This document shows, in pieces, positions 35,410 through 43,479 of a stretch of 43,555 nucleotides of DNA. The notes under the pieces are model-generated. The model searched no databases, was not told where the DNA came from, and was given only the letters and a program-made list of their open reading frames with translations. The position numbers and the translations under genes were made by a program. Within the stretch, counting starts at the first letter, position 1. The number at the start of each line of letters is the position of its first letter. This DNA comes from CAWUIO01 sp963922455. GTDB lineage: Bacteria > Bacteroidota > Bacteroidia > Cytophagales > Microscillaceae. The stretch covers positions 1 through 43,555 of the forward strand of contig CAWUIO010000053.1 of assembly GCA_963922455.1 (NCBI GenBank), read 5' to 3'.

Positions 35410-35868
35410 CTAACGAGTTAATTGCTTTTGCATAACAGGTAAATACCTCCCCGGTATGGAACTTTCTTTTTGATCAATTGTGGTATAGCCATATTTTTTA
35501 TAAAAGGTCTCCGCCTGGGGTTCGGAAACCAAGCGTATATTGGTTTCTCCCCCAGCTTTTAGCCTTGCTTCAAAATCGTTTAACAAAAGCTTGCCCCATC
35601 CTTTGCCTATTGCTCGGGGATGTACAAATAAGTTATCTAATAAAATATGTGAGACTTCTTGTTTATAAGCGTAATATCCTTGCATAATTTCTTGATCCCA
35701 AAGTACAAATACCTCATGTTGTTGTATGTAATCAGGATATACGCTAAGCACCTCTGTCCATAAACGCATTTGCTCCCTCGAATATCCCCAGTAGGCTTTG
35801 GAGGCTATTGTCAGTTGGGTTAAAGCCCATGCATCAGAAGTCTGGGCAATTTTTATTTTCCAAGTCAT
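35410..35868 (-). CDS. GNAT family N-acetyltransferase
   Basis: The 152-residue protein has a GNAT fold. Motif A is LDNLFVHPRAIGKGWGKLLL (about residues 77-96), with the acetyl-CoA loop R-A-I-G-K-G-W-G; the second Gly of the usual pattern is kept. The C-terminal block is SEPQAETFYKKYGYTT, typical of motif B. It is cytosolic, with no neighbours on the same strand. It is convergent with the SnoaL-like gene and divergent from the permease gene downstream. The acceptor is unknown. It is not close to the other GNAT in the window (2319-2729). Confidence 0.88.
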   Translation of the reverse strand: MTWKIKIAQTSDAWALTQLTIASKAYWGYSREQMRLWTEVLSVYPDYIQQHEVFVLWDQEIMQGYYAYKQEVSHILLDNLFVHPRAIGKGWGKLLLNDFEARLKAGGETNIRLVSEPQAETFYKKYGYTTIDQKESSIPGRYLPVMQKQLTR

Positions 35869-36049
35869 CTATCTAAGATACGTAATTGGAAGCAAGCTGT
35901 ACGCTCTTGGGCACATTTGTATCAGCATCGAACAATATGCGTATGCTATGCCGGATTGACCTCTGGGTAGAGCGCTGACTATCAAACACTTGCCAACTTG
36001 GCGTAGAGCTTGTAGAGAGCTTAAAAGAACCTCCAAAACCGTCAAAACC

Positions 36050-38464
36050 ATGTTTTTACATTATTTAAAAATTGCCACTCGTAACATCAAGCGATATAAA
36101 GTCTATTCCTTCCTCAATATCAGTGGGCTTGCCTTAGGTACCACGGTTTGTTTTCTCATCTTACTATTTGTCAGCTACGAATGGAGCTTCGACTCGCAGA
36201 TCCAAGATGCCCATCGGGTATATCGCCTATATCAAAAAGCTAACTTAGGAGAGGATACTAAACTTCAAGCCCTTATGATGTATCCACTAGCGCCTACGGT
36301 TCAAGCTGAGTTTCCTGAAGTAGAAAGTTATTGCCGATTCGTACCCGATGATCATTTATTGGTCAAAAGCGGAGACAAGTTGCACTACCTTGATCGAAAT
36401 TACCGGGTAGACAGCACGGCTTTGGAAATTTTTAATTTTCCTATGCGCTACGGTAATCCTCAAGAAGCTTTTCGTCAAAATAATGCTGTAGTGCTCAGTG
36501 CTCCCCAAGCCCAAAAGATCTTTGGAGATATTAACCCACTTGGCAAAACACTTCGCATATCTCAAGAGGGTGAAGAAGATGAGGTGTTTCAAGTAAGTGG
36601 TGTGCTGCAAGAGCTCCCCGAAAATAGTCACCTTCAATTTGATGCCCTCTTCTCCATTCATTCGCTTGAGCTTTCAGAAATCGGCACGAGTTGGGCTTAT
36701 ATTAATAACTGGCTATTTACCTACCTCAAACTCAAAGAAAATACGGAGCCCGCATCGTTGGAGGCAAAACTGCCAGCCATGTTGGATGCCTACAACCAAG
36801 GCGAGAATTATAAACTTAGTGAAATGATGGAATTGCGCCTTCAGCCCCTTTCTGAGGTTCATTTACATTCGGCGGCAATCACTTTAGATACGATCAATTT
36901 TAAGAAGTTTGACCAACAGTATCTCTATATATTCCTGGGCTTGGCAGCCTTGGTATTAATCCTGGCGGTAATCAATTTTATCAACCTCAGCACGGCCCGC
37001 TCCGTCATTCGGGCTAAAGAGATCGGGATTCGCAAAAGTATTGGCGCTAGAAGAAATCAATTGGTTTTTCAGTTGGGAGGAGAAGCTATACTTTATAGTT
37101 TGCTTGCCATGTTTTTGGCGGTTTTGCTCATCAACTTATGCCTTCCATACCTGAGTCAGCTTACGCAACGGAATCTTGAGTTTAATCCAATCCAACATCC
37201 GGCGCAATTAGTAGCTTTACTGAGTATGGGGGTGGGCGTAGGTGCTTTGGCTGGTTTATATCCTGCCTTGTATATTTCTTCTTACCAACCGGTCAAAGTC
37301 TTAAAGGGAAGGTTTTATAGAAAGAAATCCAAGTTACCGATCCGAAATGTCTTGGTAGTTAGTCAATTTACCATTGCCGTAAGCCTGATTATCCTTACCC
37401 TCTTGGTTGTGGAGCAACTCCATTATCTCCGAAATAAAGATTTAGGTTTCACTACGGAACAAGTCGTATTGCTACCTTTTGAAAGCTTAGATACGGATAC
37501 GTATTTTACCTTCAAGGAGTCCTTAAAACGTAATCCGGAGATATTGCAGGTTACTGCGGCCAACCAGCGATTGGGTCAGGAAGTGAGCCGCTTAAGTTTT
37601 GCCTTTAAAGTAGATAGTGTGTTACAAGGCCATGCATCGTATGTGATTAACGTAGACGCCGATTATCTAGACTTTTATGGAGTAGAATTAGTTCGGGGAG
37701 AAGGATTGCCAGTTTCTCAAGTAGAGGGAGCCCCATTAAAGTATCTTATCAACGAAGCTATGGCTAAAAACCTGAGCCCCGATGTTTCTGCATTACCTGG
37801 GCGAGGCTTTGGCTTTAGCTGGCTGGACAGCCTGGGACAAATTTCTGGAGTCATCCAAGATTTTCATCATAATAGTTTGCACGTAGCCGTTGAACCCTTA
37901 GTTTTAGTTGCCGATCAAAATTGGGGGTATTCCGAAATTTCGGTTCGCCTAGCGCCTTCTCAACTGAGTAAGGGATTGGCCCGACTAGAAGAAGAATGGA
38001 ATACCTTCTTCCCAGGGGTTCCCTTTCGGTATAGCTTTTTAGACCAGCACTTTGATCAAGTATATCAAAGCGAGCAAAGGCTTAGTAAGGTAGTGGGTAT
38101 CTTTACCTTCCTATCCATTTTGGTAGCTTGTTTAGGTTTATTTGGCCTTGCCGCTTTCTCTACCGAACAAAGAAGTAAAGAAATTGGCATACGAAAGGTG
38201 TTAGGAGCCAGTATCTTTGGCATTTTAAGCTTAATGCTAAAAGATTTTCTTCGTCTGGTGTTACTCTCCTTTGTACTTGCCTGTCCAATTGCCTATTTGC
38301 TGGCTCGTAACTGGCTCCAAGATTATGCCTTCCGGATAAATATTGGCCCTGAGGTATTCCTGGGAGCAGGCTTTGGGGCCTTGGCTATCGCAAGCCTCAC
38401 CGTTATCTACCATGCTTTGCTAAGTGCCCGCAGCAATCCCGTAAACGTATTAAGAAGTGAGTAA
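36050..38464 (+). CDS. ABC transporter permease, MacB/FtsX type
   Basis: The frame is open from 35990; the ATG at 36050 (MFLHYLKIATRNIKRYKVYSF) matches the usual start of this family, so I use it; 804 residues. A first membrane helix (SFLNISGLALGTTVCFLILLF) precedes a MacB periplasmic core domain (about 50-285), then an FtsX module at about 294-410 with the conserved RAKEIGIRKSIGA. The second half repeats this layout: a helix near residue 432 (RNVLVVSQFTIAVSLIIL), a periplasmic domain, and a last FtsX module from about 680 with EQRSKEIGIRKVLGA. This duplicated form is typical of Bacteroidetes mechanotransmission-type ABC exporters. The ATPase is not adjacent, so the partner must be encoded elsewhere. 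A strong terminator follows at 38489. Confidence 0.93.
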   Translation: MFLHYLKIATRNIKRYKVYSFLNISGLALGTTVCFLILLFVSYEWSFDSQIQDAHRVYRLYQKANLGEDTKLQALMMYPLAPTVQAEFPEVESYCRFVPDDHLLVKSGDKLHYLDRNYRVDSTALEIFNFPMRYGNPQEAFRQNNAVVLSAPQAQKIFGDINPLGKTLRISQEGEEDEVFQVSGVLQELPENSHLQFDALFSIHSLELSEIGTSWAYINNWLFTYLKLKENTEPASLEAKLPAMLDAYNQGENYKLSEMMELRLQPLSEVHLHSAAITLDTINFKKFDQQYLYIFLGLAALVLILAVINFINLSTARSVIRAKEIGIRKSIGARRNQLVFQLGGEAILYSLLAMFLAVLLINLCLPYLSQLTQRNLEFNPIQHPAQLVALLSMGVGVGALAGLYPALYISSYQPVKVLKGRFYRKKSKLPIRNVLVVSQFTIAVSLIILTLLVVEQLHYLRNKDLGFTTEQVVLLPFESLDTDTYFTFKESLKRNPEILQVTAANQRLGQEVSRLSFAFKVDSVLQGHASYVINVDADYLDFYGVELVRGEGLPVSQVEGAPLKYLINEAMAKNLSPDVSALPGRGFGFSWLDSLGQISGVIQDFHHNSLHVAVEPLVLVADQNWGYSEISVRLAPSQLSKGLARLEEEWNTFFPGVPFRYSFLDQHFDQVYQSEQRLSKVVGIFTFLSILVACLGLFGLAAFSTEQRSKEIGIRKVLGASIFGILSLMLKDFLRLVLLSFVLACPIAYLLARNWLQDYAFRINIGPEVFLGAGFGALAIASLTVIYHALLSARSNPVNVLRSE

Positions 38465-38488
38465 ACCCTACCGGCATGTACTTAAAGG

Positions 38489-38519
38489 GCCCTTGTTTTA
38501 GAAAAACAAGGGCTTTTTT
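38489..38519 (+). terminator. Strong factor-independent terminator
   Basis: GCCCTTGTTTT (38489-38499), loop AGA, AAAACAAGGGC (38503-38513): a perfect 11-bp stem, then TTTTTT. It lies 24 bp after the ABC permease stop. The rest of the space to 38753 shows no gene. Confidence 0.9.
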
Positions 38520-38753
38520 GGCTCCTTCCTCCTCCATTTCCCTTCCTATCAAATCATACACACTTAGAAATTGTTTACAATGAATCTCCTCCTCTTGGGT
38601 GGCCAAGAGCCCTTGTAAAATGGAAATCCGGGAAATTGATTTCACCGGAACCCCAAACGGCCCCTTTTTGCCCACAAAACCCAGACTTACACAGTTTCTT
38701 GATTATATTCGTAGCCAACGCACTTTTTTAAATCCAAGCCTCTAAATACAAAT

Positions 38754-40259
38754 ATGAAACTAATAGTATTACCCCTCTTATGCTTACTTGCCCAGTTTAC
38801 TTTGATGGGCCAGGATAAATCTGAAGCCATCCCTGAAGGAGAAGTATCTACCACGCAACAAAGTGCTCGAATCAAAGGAAATACCATCAACCTCAATGCC
38901 CAGGCCGGTACCATGCAATTGCGGGATGAAAATAATGAGCCGATCGCACTCTTTGGTTTTACTGCCTATACCCAAAGCAACGGTAACAGCAAGCGGCCCA
39001 TCGTATTTGCCTTCAATGGAGGACCGGGCTCCTCTTCCTTTTGGCTGCATATGGGGGTGCTTGGTCCCAAGCGTATCGTGGTAAATGATCCGGATTTTAC
39101 CCCAGCGGCCCCCTACAACCTTGTCAATAATGAGTACTCCCTACTCGATGTAGCCGATTTAGTGATGATAGACCCCGTAGGTACAGGTTTGAGTGTACCC
39201 GTGGGAAAAGCCAAATTTGAAGATTTCTGGGGGGTAGATGGGGATATACGTTCTATTGGCTTGTTTATCACCCAGTATTTAATTGAAAACGATCGCATGA
39301 ACTCCCCCAAATACTTACTCGGCGAAAGCTATGGTACCTTTCGTAATGCTGGCCTTATGGATTATCTCCTAGGGAATGGAATTGCCCTAAACGGGGTGAT
39401 TATGGTTTCTGCCGTGTTTGATTTACGTACTTTACTTTTTCCACCCAATGACGATATTCCATACCTCTCTCACTTTCCTACCTATGCTGCTACGGCTTGG
39501 TACCACGATAAAGTGCCCAACAAACCGGCGAGTTTGGAAGATTTTATGAAAGAAGTACGCCTCTTTACGCGTGACGAGTATGCCTCTGCCCTATTTAAGG
39601 GGGATCAACTAAGCAGCCGTGATAAAAATGCCATAGCCCAAAAACTAGCCCGATATAGTGGGCTTAGCCAAGATTATTGGCTCAAAGCCAACCTAAGAGT
39701 GAAAAACACTGAGTATTTTCAGGAACTGATGCGGGATGAAGGAAAAACTGTAGGCCGTTTAGACTCCCGCTTTGTGGGGCTAAATCAAGACTTATTGAGT
39801 CAAGAAGCCGAGTATGACCCCCAAAGTCTAGCAATTTCCCCGGCTTATATTGCTAGTTTCTTGGATTATTTTCATAATGAACTGAAAGTCAACAAAAAAC
39901 TTACTTATTCTATCACTGCTGGGAGAAGAGAAGGCTTTTCCTGGAACTGGAACCATAAGGGAAATACGGCCTGGAATGCCCAAGTAGCCGTCAATACTGG
40001 CATGGATATGGCCCGGGCCATGACCCGGGACCCTAACATGAAAGTGCTCATCTTAAATGGCTACTACGACCTAGCCACGGTTTTCTACGGGGTTGAGTAC
40101 ACCCTTGACCATTTAGGATTGGCCCCCGAGATCAAGAAAAATATCCAAATGGAATATTATGAAGCAGGTCACATGATGTATACGCATCAACCTTCTATTC
40201 AAAAGTTTAAAGATGATGTGGCGGGCTTCATCCAGAGCACTTCGGCAAACCCGAGATAA
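38754..40259 (+). CDS. Serine carboxypeptidase-like protein (peptidase S10 family)
   Basis: The 501-residue protein has a signal peptide (MKLIVLPLLCLLAQFTLMGQ) and an S10 alpha/beta-hydrolase fold. The family's oxyanion-region signature NGGPGSSS is present near residue 89, the nucleophile Ser192 sits in GESYG, Asp439 in NGYYDLATVF and His473 in AGHMMY, a full Ser-Asp-His triad. S10 enzymes remove C-terminal residues from peptides at acidic pH; bacterial members are periplasmic or secreted and often poorly studied. No T9SS tail is seen, so it is probably periplasmic. It is encoded alone, between two terminators. The sequence CTAAATACAAAT just before the ATG also occurs upstream of the gene at 165; its meaning is unclear. 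Confidence 0.93.
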   Translation: MKLIVLPLLCLLAQFTLMGQDKSEAIPEGEVSTTQQSARIKGNTINLNAQAGTMQLRDENNEPIALFGFTAYTQSNGNSKRPIVFAFNGGPGSSSFWLHMGVLGPKRIVVNDPDFTPAAPYNLVNNEYSLLDVADLVMIDPVGTGLSVPVGKAKFEDFWGVDGDIRSIGLFITQYLIENDRMNSPKYLLGESYGTFRNAGLMDYLLGNGIALNGVIMVSAVFDLRTLLFPPNDDIPYLSHFPTYAATAWYHDKVPNKPASLEDFMKEVRLFTRDEYASALFKGDQLSSRDKNAIAQKLARYSGLSQDYWLKANLRVKNTEYFQELMRDEGKTVGRLDSRFVGLNQDLLSQEAEYDPQSLAISPAYIASFLDYFHNELKVNKKLTYSITAGRREGFSWNWNHKGNTAWNAQVAVNTGMDMARAMTRDPNMKVLILNGYYDLATVFYGVEYTLDHLGLAPEIKKNIQMEYYEAGHMMYTHQPSIQKFKDDVAGFIQSTSANPR

Positions 40260-40279
40260 ACGGGTATACTTTATATTTT

Positions 40280-40323
40280 AAGCGCCCCTTTTTTTCAGAT
40301 TTTGAAAATAGGGGTGCTTTCTT
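40280..40323 (+). terminator. Terminator hairpin after S10 peptidase
   Basis: AAGCGCCCCT (40280-40289) pairs with AGGGGTGCTT (40310-40319), one G-U pair, and the loop can form an inner TTTTCA/TGAAAA helix. The T-run after it is short and interrupted. Confidence 0.65.
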
Positions 40324-40377
40324 GTAATAAGTTCCCAAAGCGGGGGTAAACTAAAATAATCCATCAATCATTTACCC

Positions 40378-41316
40378 ATGCTAAAAAGTAAAAAGTTTTA
40401 TATCCTTATAGTGGGCCTTGCCCTTTTGCAAGCCTGTGGAGCAGATTCCGAACTGGCCCAAGAAGCCTGGCAATCCGGCCCCGAGGAAACTGTGGCAGAT
40501 GCTCCTCCACCAGCCAAATCTACAGAAGGAGTAGATTTGGCAGCCCATATGAATCTAGACCAGCCCGGAAGAAAGTTTTTAAAAACCAGTCAGATTCAAT
40601 TCCAAGTGGAAAATACACGCCAAGCTACCCGTAGGATTGAAGATATCTGTGCCCAGTATGATGGTTTTATTACCCACACCAACCTCCGCAGTGAGGTCTC
40701 CCGCACCCAACAAGCCAAAATAAGCCAGGATAGCTCCTTAGTGAAGGAATATTACACCGTGCAAAACGAAATGACCCTTAGGGTCCCCCAGCAAAATTTA
40801 GACAGTGTTATCCGGGCCTTCAGCCCCTTGGTTTCATTCCTGCATTACCGAATCCTCAGCGCCGAGGATGTGCAACTCAAGCTTCTCGCCGAGGAAATGC
40901 AAAAAAAACGTGACCAAAGCTTAGATAAGCGACTAGAAGACGCCATCCAAAAGAGTGAGGATGCCCCATTGGATGAGGTTCGGGATACCGAAGTAGCCCG
41001 TCATCAACAACAAACCCATTCGGACCTCGCTACCCTGGAAAGAATGAAACTAGAAGATAAGATTGCTTACAGTGAGTTATCTATCTATTTTTATCAACCG
41101 GAAGTGTACCGTACGTATCAAATTGCCCACGTAAATCCAATCGCCGTACCCTTTTCCCAGCAAATGGCCCTGGCCTTTCAGCGATCCCTGCACTTTATGC
41201 AGGCCTTGGTTTTGGTATTTATTGAGGTCTGGTACCTTCTCTTTATCGGAGGCCTCCTACTCTATGGCTACTACCACTTTATAGTCCGGGCGAGTGATTC
41301 CCGGGCCAAGGCCTAG
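40378..41316 (+). CDS. DUF4349 domain lipoprotein
   Basis: The 312-residue protein has a lipoprotein signal ending LLQAC (Cys20) and a Pro/Ala linker. The DUF4349 region covers about 60-270: FLKTSQIQFQVENTRQATR (a strand/helix pair), YDGFITHTN, EMTLRVPQQNLDSVI and KLEDKIAYSELSIYFYQP. A C-terminal membrane helix is at about 280-300 (LFIGGLLLYGYYHF). The DUF4349 family is widespread with unknown function; the mix of lipid anchor and C-terminal helix is common in it. A 9-bp inverted repeat overlaps the stop codon (41313-41339). Confidence 0.88.
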   Translation: MLKSKKFYILIVGLALLQACGADSELAQEAWQSGPEETVADAPPPAKSTEGVDLAAHMNLDQPGRKFLKTSQIQFQVENTRQATRRIEDICAQYDGFITHTNLRSEVSRTQQAKISQDSSLVKEYYTVQNEMTLRVPQQNLDSVIRAFSPLVSFLHYRILSAEDVQLKLLAEEMQKKRDQSLDKRLEDAIQKSEDAPLDEVRDTEVARHQQQTHSDLATLERMKLEDKIAYSELSIYFYQPEVYRTYQIAHVNPIAVPFSQQMALAFQRSLHFMQALVLVFIEVWYLLFIGGLLLYGYYHFIVRASDSRAKA

Positions 41317-41339
41317 GAAATCGGTATAAAATTTCCTAG
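41313..41339 (+). other. 9-bp hairpin at stop codon of DUF4349 gene
   Basis: CTAGGAAAT (41313-41321) and ATTTCCTAG (41331-41339) are perfect inverted copies around a 9-nt loop, overlapping the TAG stop. There is no T-run, so it is not a classical terminator. Confidence 0.5.
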
Positions 41340-41360
41340 ATTAGGGAGATTCATAACATT

Positions 41361-42464
41361 ATGGGATATCTCCAAGCAGACATAGCCAAGGACTCGAGGT
41401 ATAAGCCAAACCAAGCTTATACCCCAAGTCCTTTGCCCCAGCATAAGGTATCTCACAATCCTTTCCAAGCGGCTTTTCAAAACATTCAAACGAAAACCCA
41501 TTCTTTTCCTCGTTTATCAAGCTTGGCTGAACGCGAACTTGAAGCAAAGCAGGGCCAAAAGCCGCTGACGCTTTCGGGCCAAGGAAAGGGAATGGGAGGT
41601 AATTCTCTGATTATTCAAAGAGACCTAGCTACCCCCCAACCCGAAAACACGCCTGAAGAACAGCCAGAATTAAGCCCGCCCCAGATCCAAGATGCCCTGC
41701 GGTTTAACCGCATGCGCTACGATGCAGATAATACCCGCATTATACAAGATATAGTAGGAACAGAACCCACAGGCACTTGGACCGAAGATGATATCCTAGC
41801 CATTTCTCATATACAAGAAACGTATGGGCTTCAAAAAGACGGAAAAGTAGGTCCGGGCACCTTCGCTTTTATCCAGCACGAGCAAGAACTGGAAGGCGTA
41901 CCAAGCTCCAATGAAGAATGCCTTACTATGTTTCGGGTGGTCAGGCACCCTACCCAGGTAGCCTCTACGGCCGGTCCGGGAGGGGTTACCCGGATACGAG
42001 GGCATCACTACGTAGAAGCCCGTTTTTCTCCCCGCTGTAATTGTGGGGAGTTTGAGTACCGACAGTTTATCGCTGGGGTGGCCATGGGGTGGCGGGGGCC
42101 TAATTCACAAGATTTGTCCGGCTTATTTAACCTACTTCCCGGAGGCCAGCTTCCTATCACCATGCAAGAAGATGGCAATACCACCTGCCCGGGCATTTTT
42201 TATGGACACCGAAGCCAAGCCGGGCAAAATAGCACCACGAGCCAATGCGGAGAAAATCAGTACCGGGATGATCAAGGAAACCCCGATCAAGCCCAGGGCT
42301 GCTTTTACCGAGGCGAAGATTTCCCGCAAATTCGGGTAAATGGCCTCCAAACCGGTGATTTAGTTGATTTACAAGTGCAGTTCCGGGGAGAAATAAGGCG
42401 CAATGGGGCCGTCGTGCAAACCAAAAACTGGACGACCGTAGATGAACAAGTCACCACTCCTTGA
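41361..42464 (+). CDS. Peptidoglycan-binding-like protein resembling eCIS-associated proteins
   Basis: The 367-residue protein has no signal peptide. Residues 1-105 are low-complexity, with a SLIIQRDLATPQP segment; an I-Q-R-[DE]-L motif in a loose N-terminal tail recalls proteins linked to extracellular contractile injection systems (DUF4157-type), from memory only. A peptidoglycan-binding-1-like three-helix domain lies at about 110-172 (LRFNRMRYDADN, TWTEDDILAISHIQE, GLQKDGKVGPGTFAFI). The C-terminal 190 residues have six Cys (NEEC, RCNCGEF, TTCPG, SQCGEN, QGCFY) and a beta-rich end; I recognise no family. It starts 44 bp after the DUF4349 gene. A role as a cargo or adaptor is a hypothesis; no eCIS structural gene lies in the window. 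Confidence 0.65.
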   Translation: MGYLQADIAKDSRYKPNQAYTPSPLPQHKVSHNPFQAAFQNIQTKTHSFPRLSSLAERELEAKQGQKPLTLSGQGKGMGGNSLIIQRDLATPQPENTPEEQPELSPPQIQDALRFNRMRYDADNTRIIQDIVGTEPTGTWTEDDILAISHIQETYGLQKDGKVGPGTFAFIQHEQELEGVPSSNEECLTMFRVVRHPTQVASTAGPGGVTRIRGHHYVEARFSPRCNCGEFEYRQFIAGVAMGWRGPNSQDLSGLFNLLPGGQLPITMQEDGNTTCPGIFYGHRSQAGQNSTTSQCGENQYRDDQGNPDQAQGCFYRGEDFPQIRVNGLQTGDLVDLQVQFRGEIRRNGAVVQTKNWTTVDEQVTTP

Positions 42465-42473
42465 TTGGCTTTG

Positions 42474-42485
42474 TTACCTAGGTAA
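42474..42485. promoter_or_regulatory. Perfect 12-bp palindrome before YHS gene
   Basis: TTACCTAGGTAA is a perfect palindrome 114 bp before the YHS gene start and 10 bp after the preceding stop. It might be an operator or chance. Confidence 0.3.
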
Positions 42486-42598
42486 TTTGTCCCATCCCTG
42501 ACATAAGATCACATTAGGCGCCTATCCTGGCACTAAGCGCTTCCAATCCTGGTTAGCCATTCAGACTATCAAAACATCTTGTTTAAAATTAAGATCCT

Positions 42599-43069
42599 AT
42601 GAAACTGAAAGCAAAATTCTTTATTTTCTTCCTAGCCTTGATGAGCTTGCCTCTCTTAGCCTCGGCCCAAAATTACAAGTATTATTATACTACATTCGGG
42701 GGTGCTTTAGGAGGATATGATGCCGTAGAGTACTTCAATCTGGCCAAAAATGCCGATGCCGTGAAGGGAAAATCTGAGTTTTCCTTTAAGTATCGCGAAC
42801 TCACTTGGTATTTCAAAAGCCAGGAAAATTTGAATAAATTTAAGGCCAACCCCGAAAAATACGCCCCGGTATTTGGGGGATACTGTGCCTATGCCATCGC
42901 CGCCAAAAGCAAACTGGTAAGTCCCGATGCCAATGCCTGGGATATCGTAGACGGAAAACTCTACTTAAATTATAGCGATAAAACCTTATCCAAATGGCGA
43001 GCTGACCAAAGTAACTTCATTACCCAAGGAAATGCCAATTGGAAAAAGAAAGGCTATACCAACCCTTAA
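42599..43069 (+). CDS. Secreted YHS domain protein
   Basis: The 156-residue protein has a signal peptide (MKLKAKFFIFFLALMSLPLL to ASAQ). A YHS domain covers about 32-105: GGYDAVEYFN, KSEFSFKYRELTWYFKSQEN, FKANPEKYAPVFGGYCAYA. The Y-C-A-Y-A end is the family hallmark; YHS domains are linked to metal binding in other proteins. A short tail (KWRADQSNFITQGNANWKK) follows. It probably lies in the periplasm. Hairpin repeat copy 9 begins 26 bp after the stop. Confidence 0.9.
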   Translation: MKLKAKFFIFFLALMSLPLLASAQNYKYYYTTFGGALGGYDAVEYFNLAKNADAVKGKSEFSFKYRELTWYFKSQENLNKFKANPEKYAPVFGGYCAYAIAAKSKLVSPDANAWDIVDGKLYLNYSDKTLSKWRADQSNFITQGNANWKKKGYTNP

Positions 43070-43095
43070 TAGCTTATTTTTTAAAAACATAATCA

Positions 43096-43222
43096 GGGGC
43101 TTCCCCGCGCTAGTTCGTGAGGAAGCCCTGAGTGTATTTGGTGCCGCGCGGGTCGGGCTCTCGCTACTCGCCTGCCCCCCACTCGGCCATTTCGGGCTCA
43201 AACATGCGCTCCATCCCTAAGC
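43096..43222 (-). repeat. Hairpin repeat copy 9 (paired with copy 10)
   Basis: It runs GGGGCTTC, stem CCCGCGC (43104-43110), a 35-nt loop, stem GCGCGGG (43146-43152), TCGGGCT, body with CTACTCGCCTGCCC and GGGCTCAAACATGCG, and ends CCATCCCTAAGC. It lies 26 bp after the YHS gene stop. Confidence 0.88.
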
Positions 43223-43299
43223 TTTAAAAGAGAGTTGAGACATCAGGATATACCATATTCATTTTTTCCCGCTCCATGCCGTTTTATGGATCTTTCTTT

Positions 43300-43435
43300 G
43301 GCTTAGGGACACCCACCCGAAGGGACAAGACCGCAATGGCTTGTGCGCTGGCCGGCTTGGGCTTTGCTGGGTGGCCCGACCGAGCCGGGCAGGTAATTCC
43401 AAGATCAGAACATACGTCTTGGCTCGGGAAGCCCC
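43300..43435 (+). repeat. Hairpin repeat copy 10 (inverted partner of copy 9)
   Basis: It starts GGCTTAGGGACACCCACCCG, body with GGCCGGCTTGGGCTTTGCTG, stem CCGAGCC (43380-43386), a 34-nt loop, stem GGCTCGG (43421-43427) and GAAGCCCC. The stem pairs perfectly though both arms differ from all other copies. It is separated from copy 9 by 77 bp. Confidence 0.88.
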
Positions 43436-43479
43436 ATCGTATCTTTTTTCATTACATCAAGCAGGTTGAAAAATCAATT

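Noticed and set aside
35361..35435. Tiny frame starting MKNLLIRAAHQAAL
   Set aside because: It overlaps the terminator hairpin and the convergent GNAT stop, with no signs of translation.
6946..43435. CRISPR array made of the repeats with 32-36 nt variable parts
   Set aside because: The units are dispersed and in both orientations, the variable part is the loop of one inverted repeat rather than a spacer between direct repeats, and no cas gene is present.
6946..43435. Integron attC sites
   Set aside because: Hairpins with variable centre resemble attC, but the GTTRRRY/RYYYAAC core sites are missing, orientation is mixed, and no integrase or cassette array is visible.
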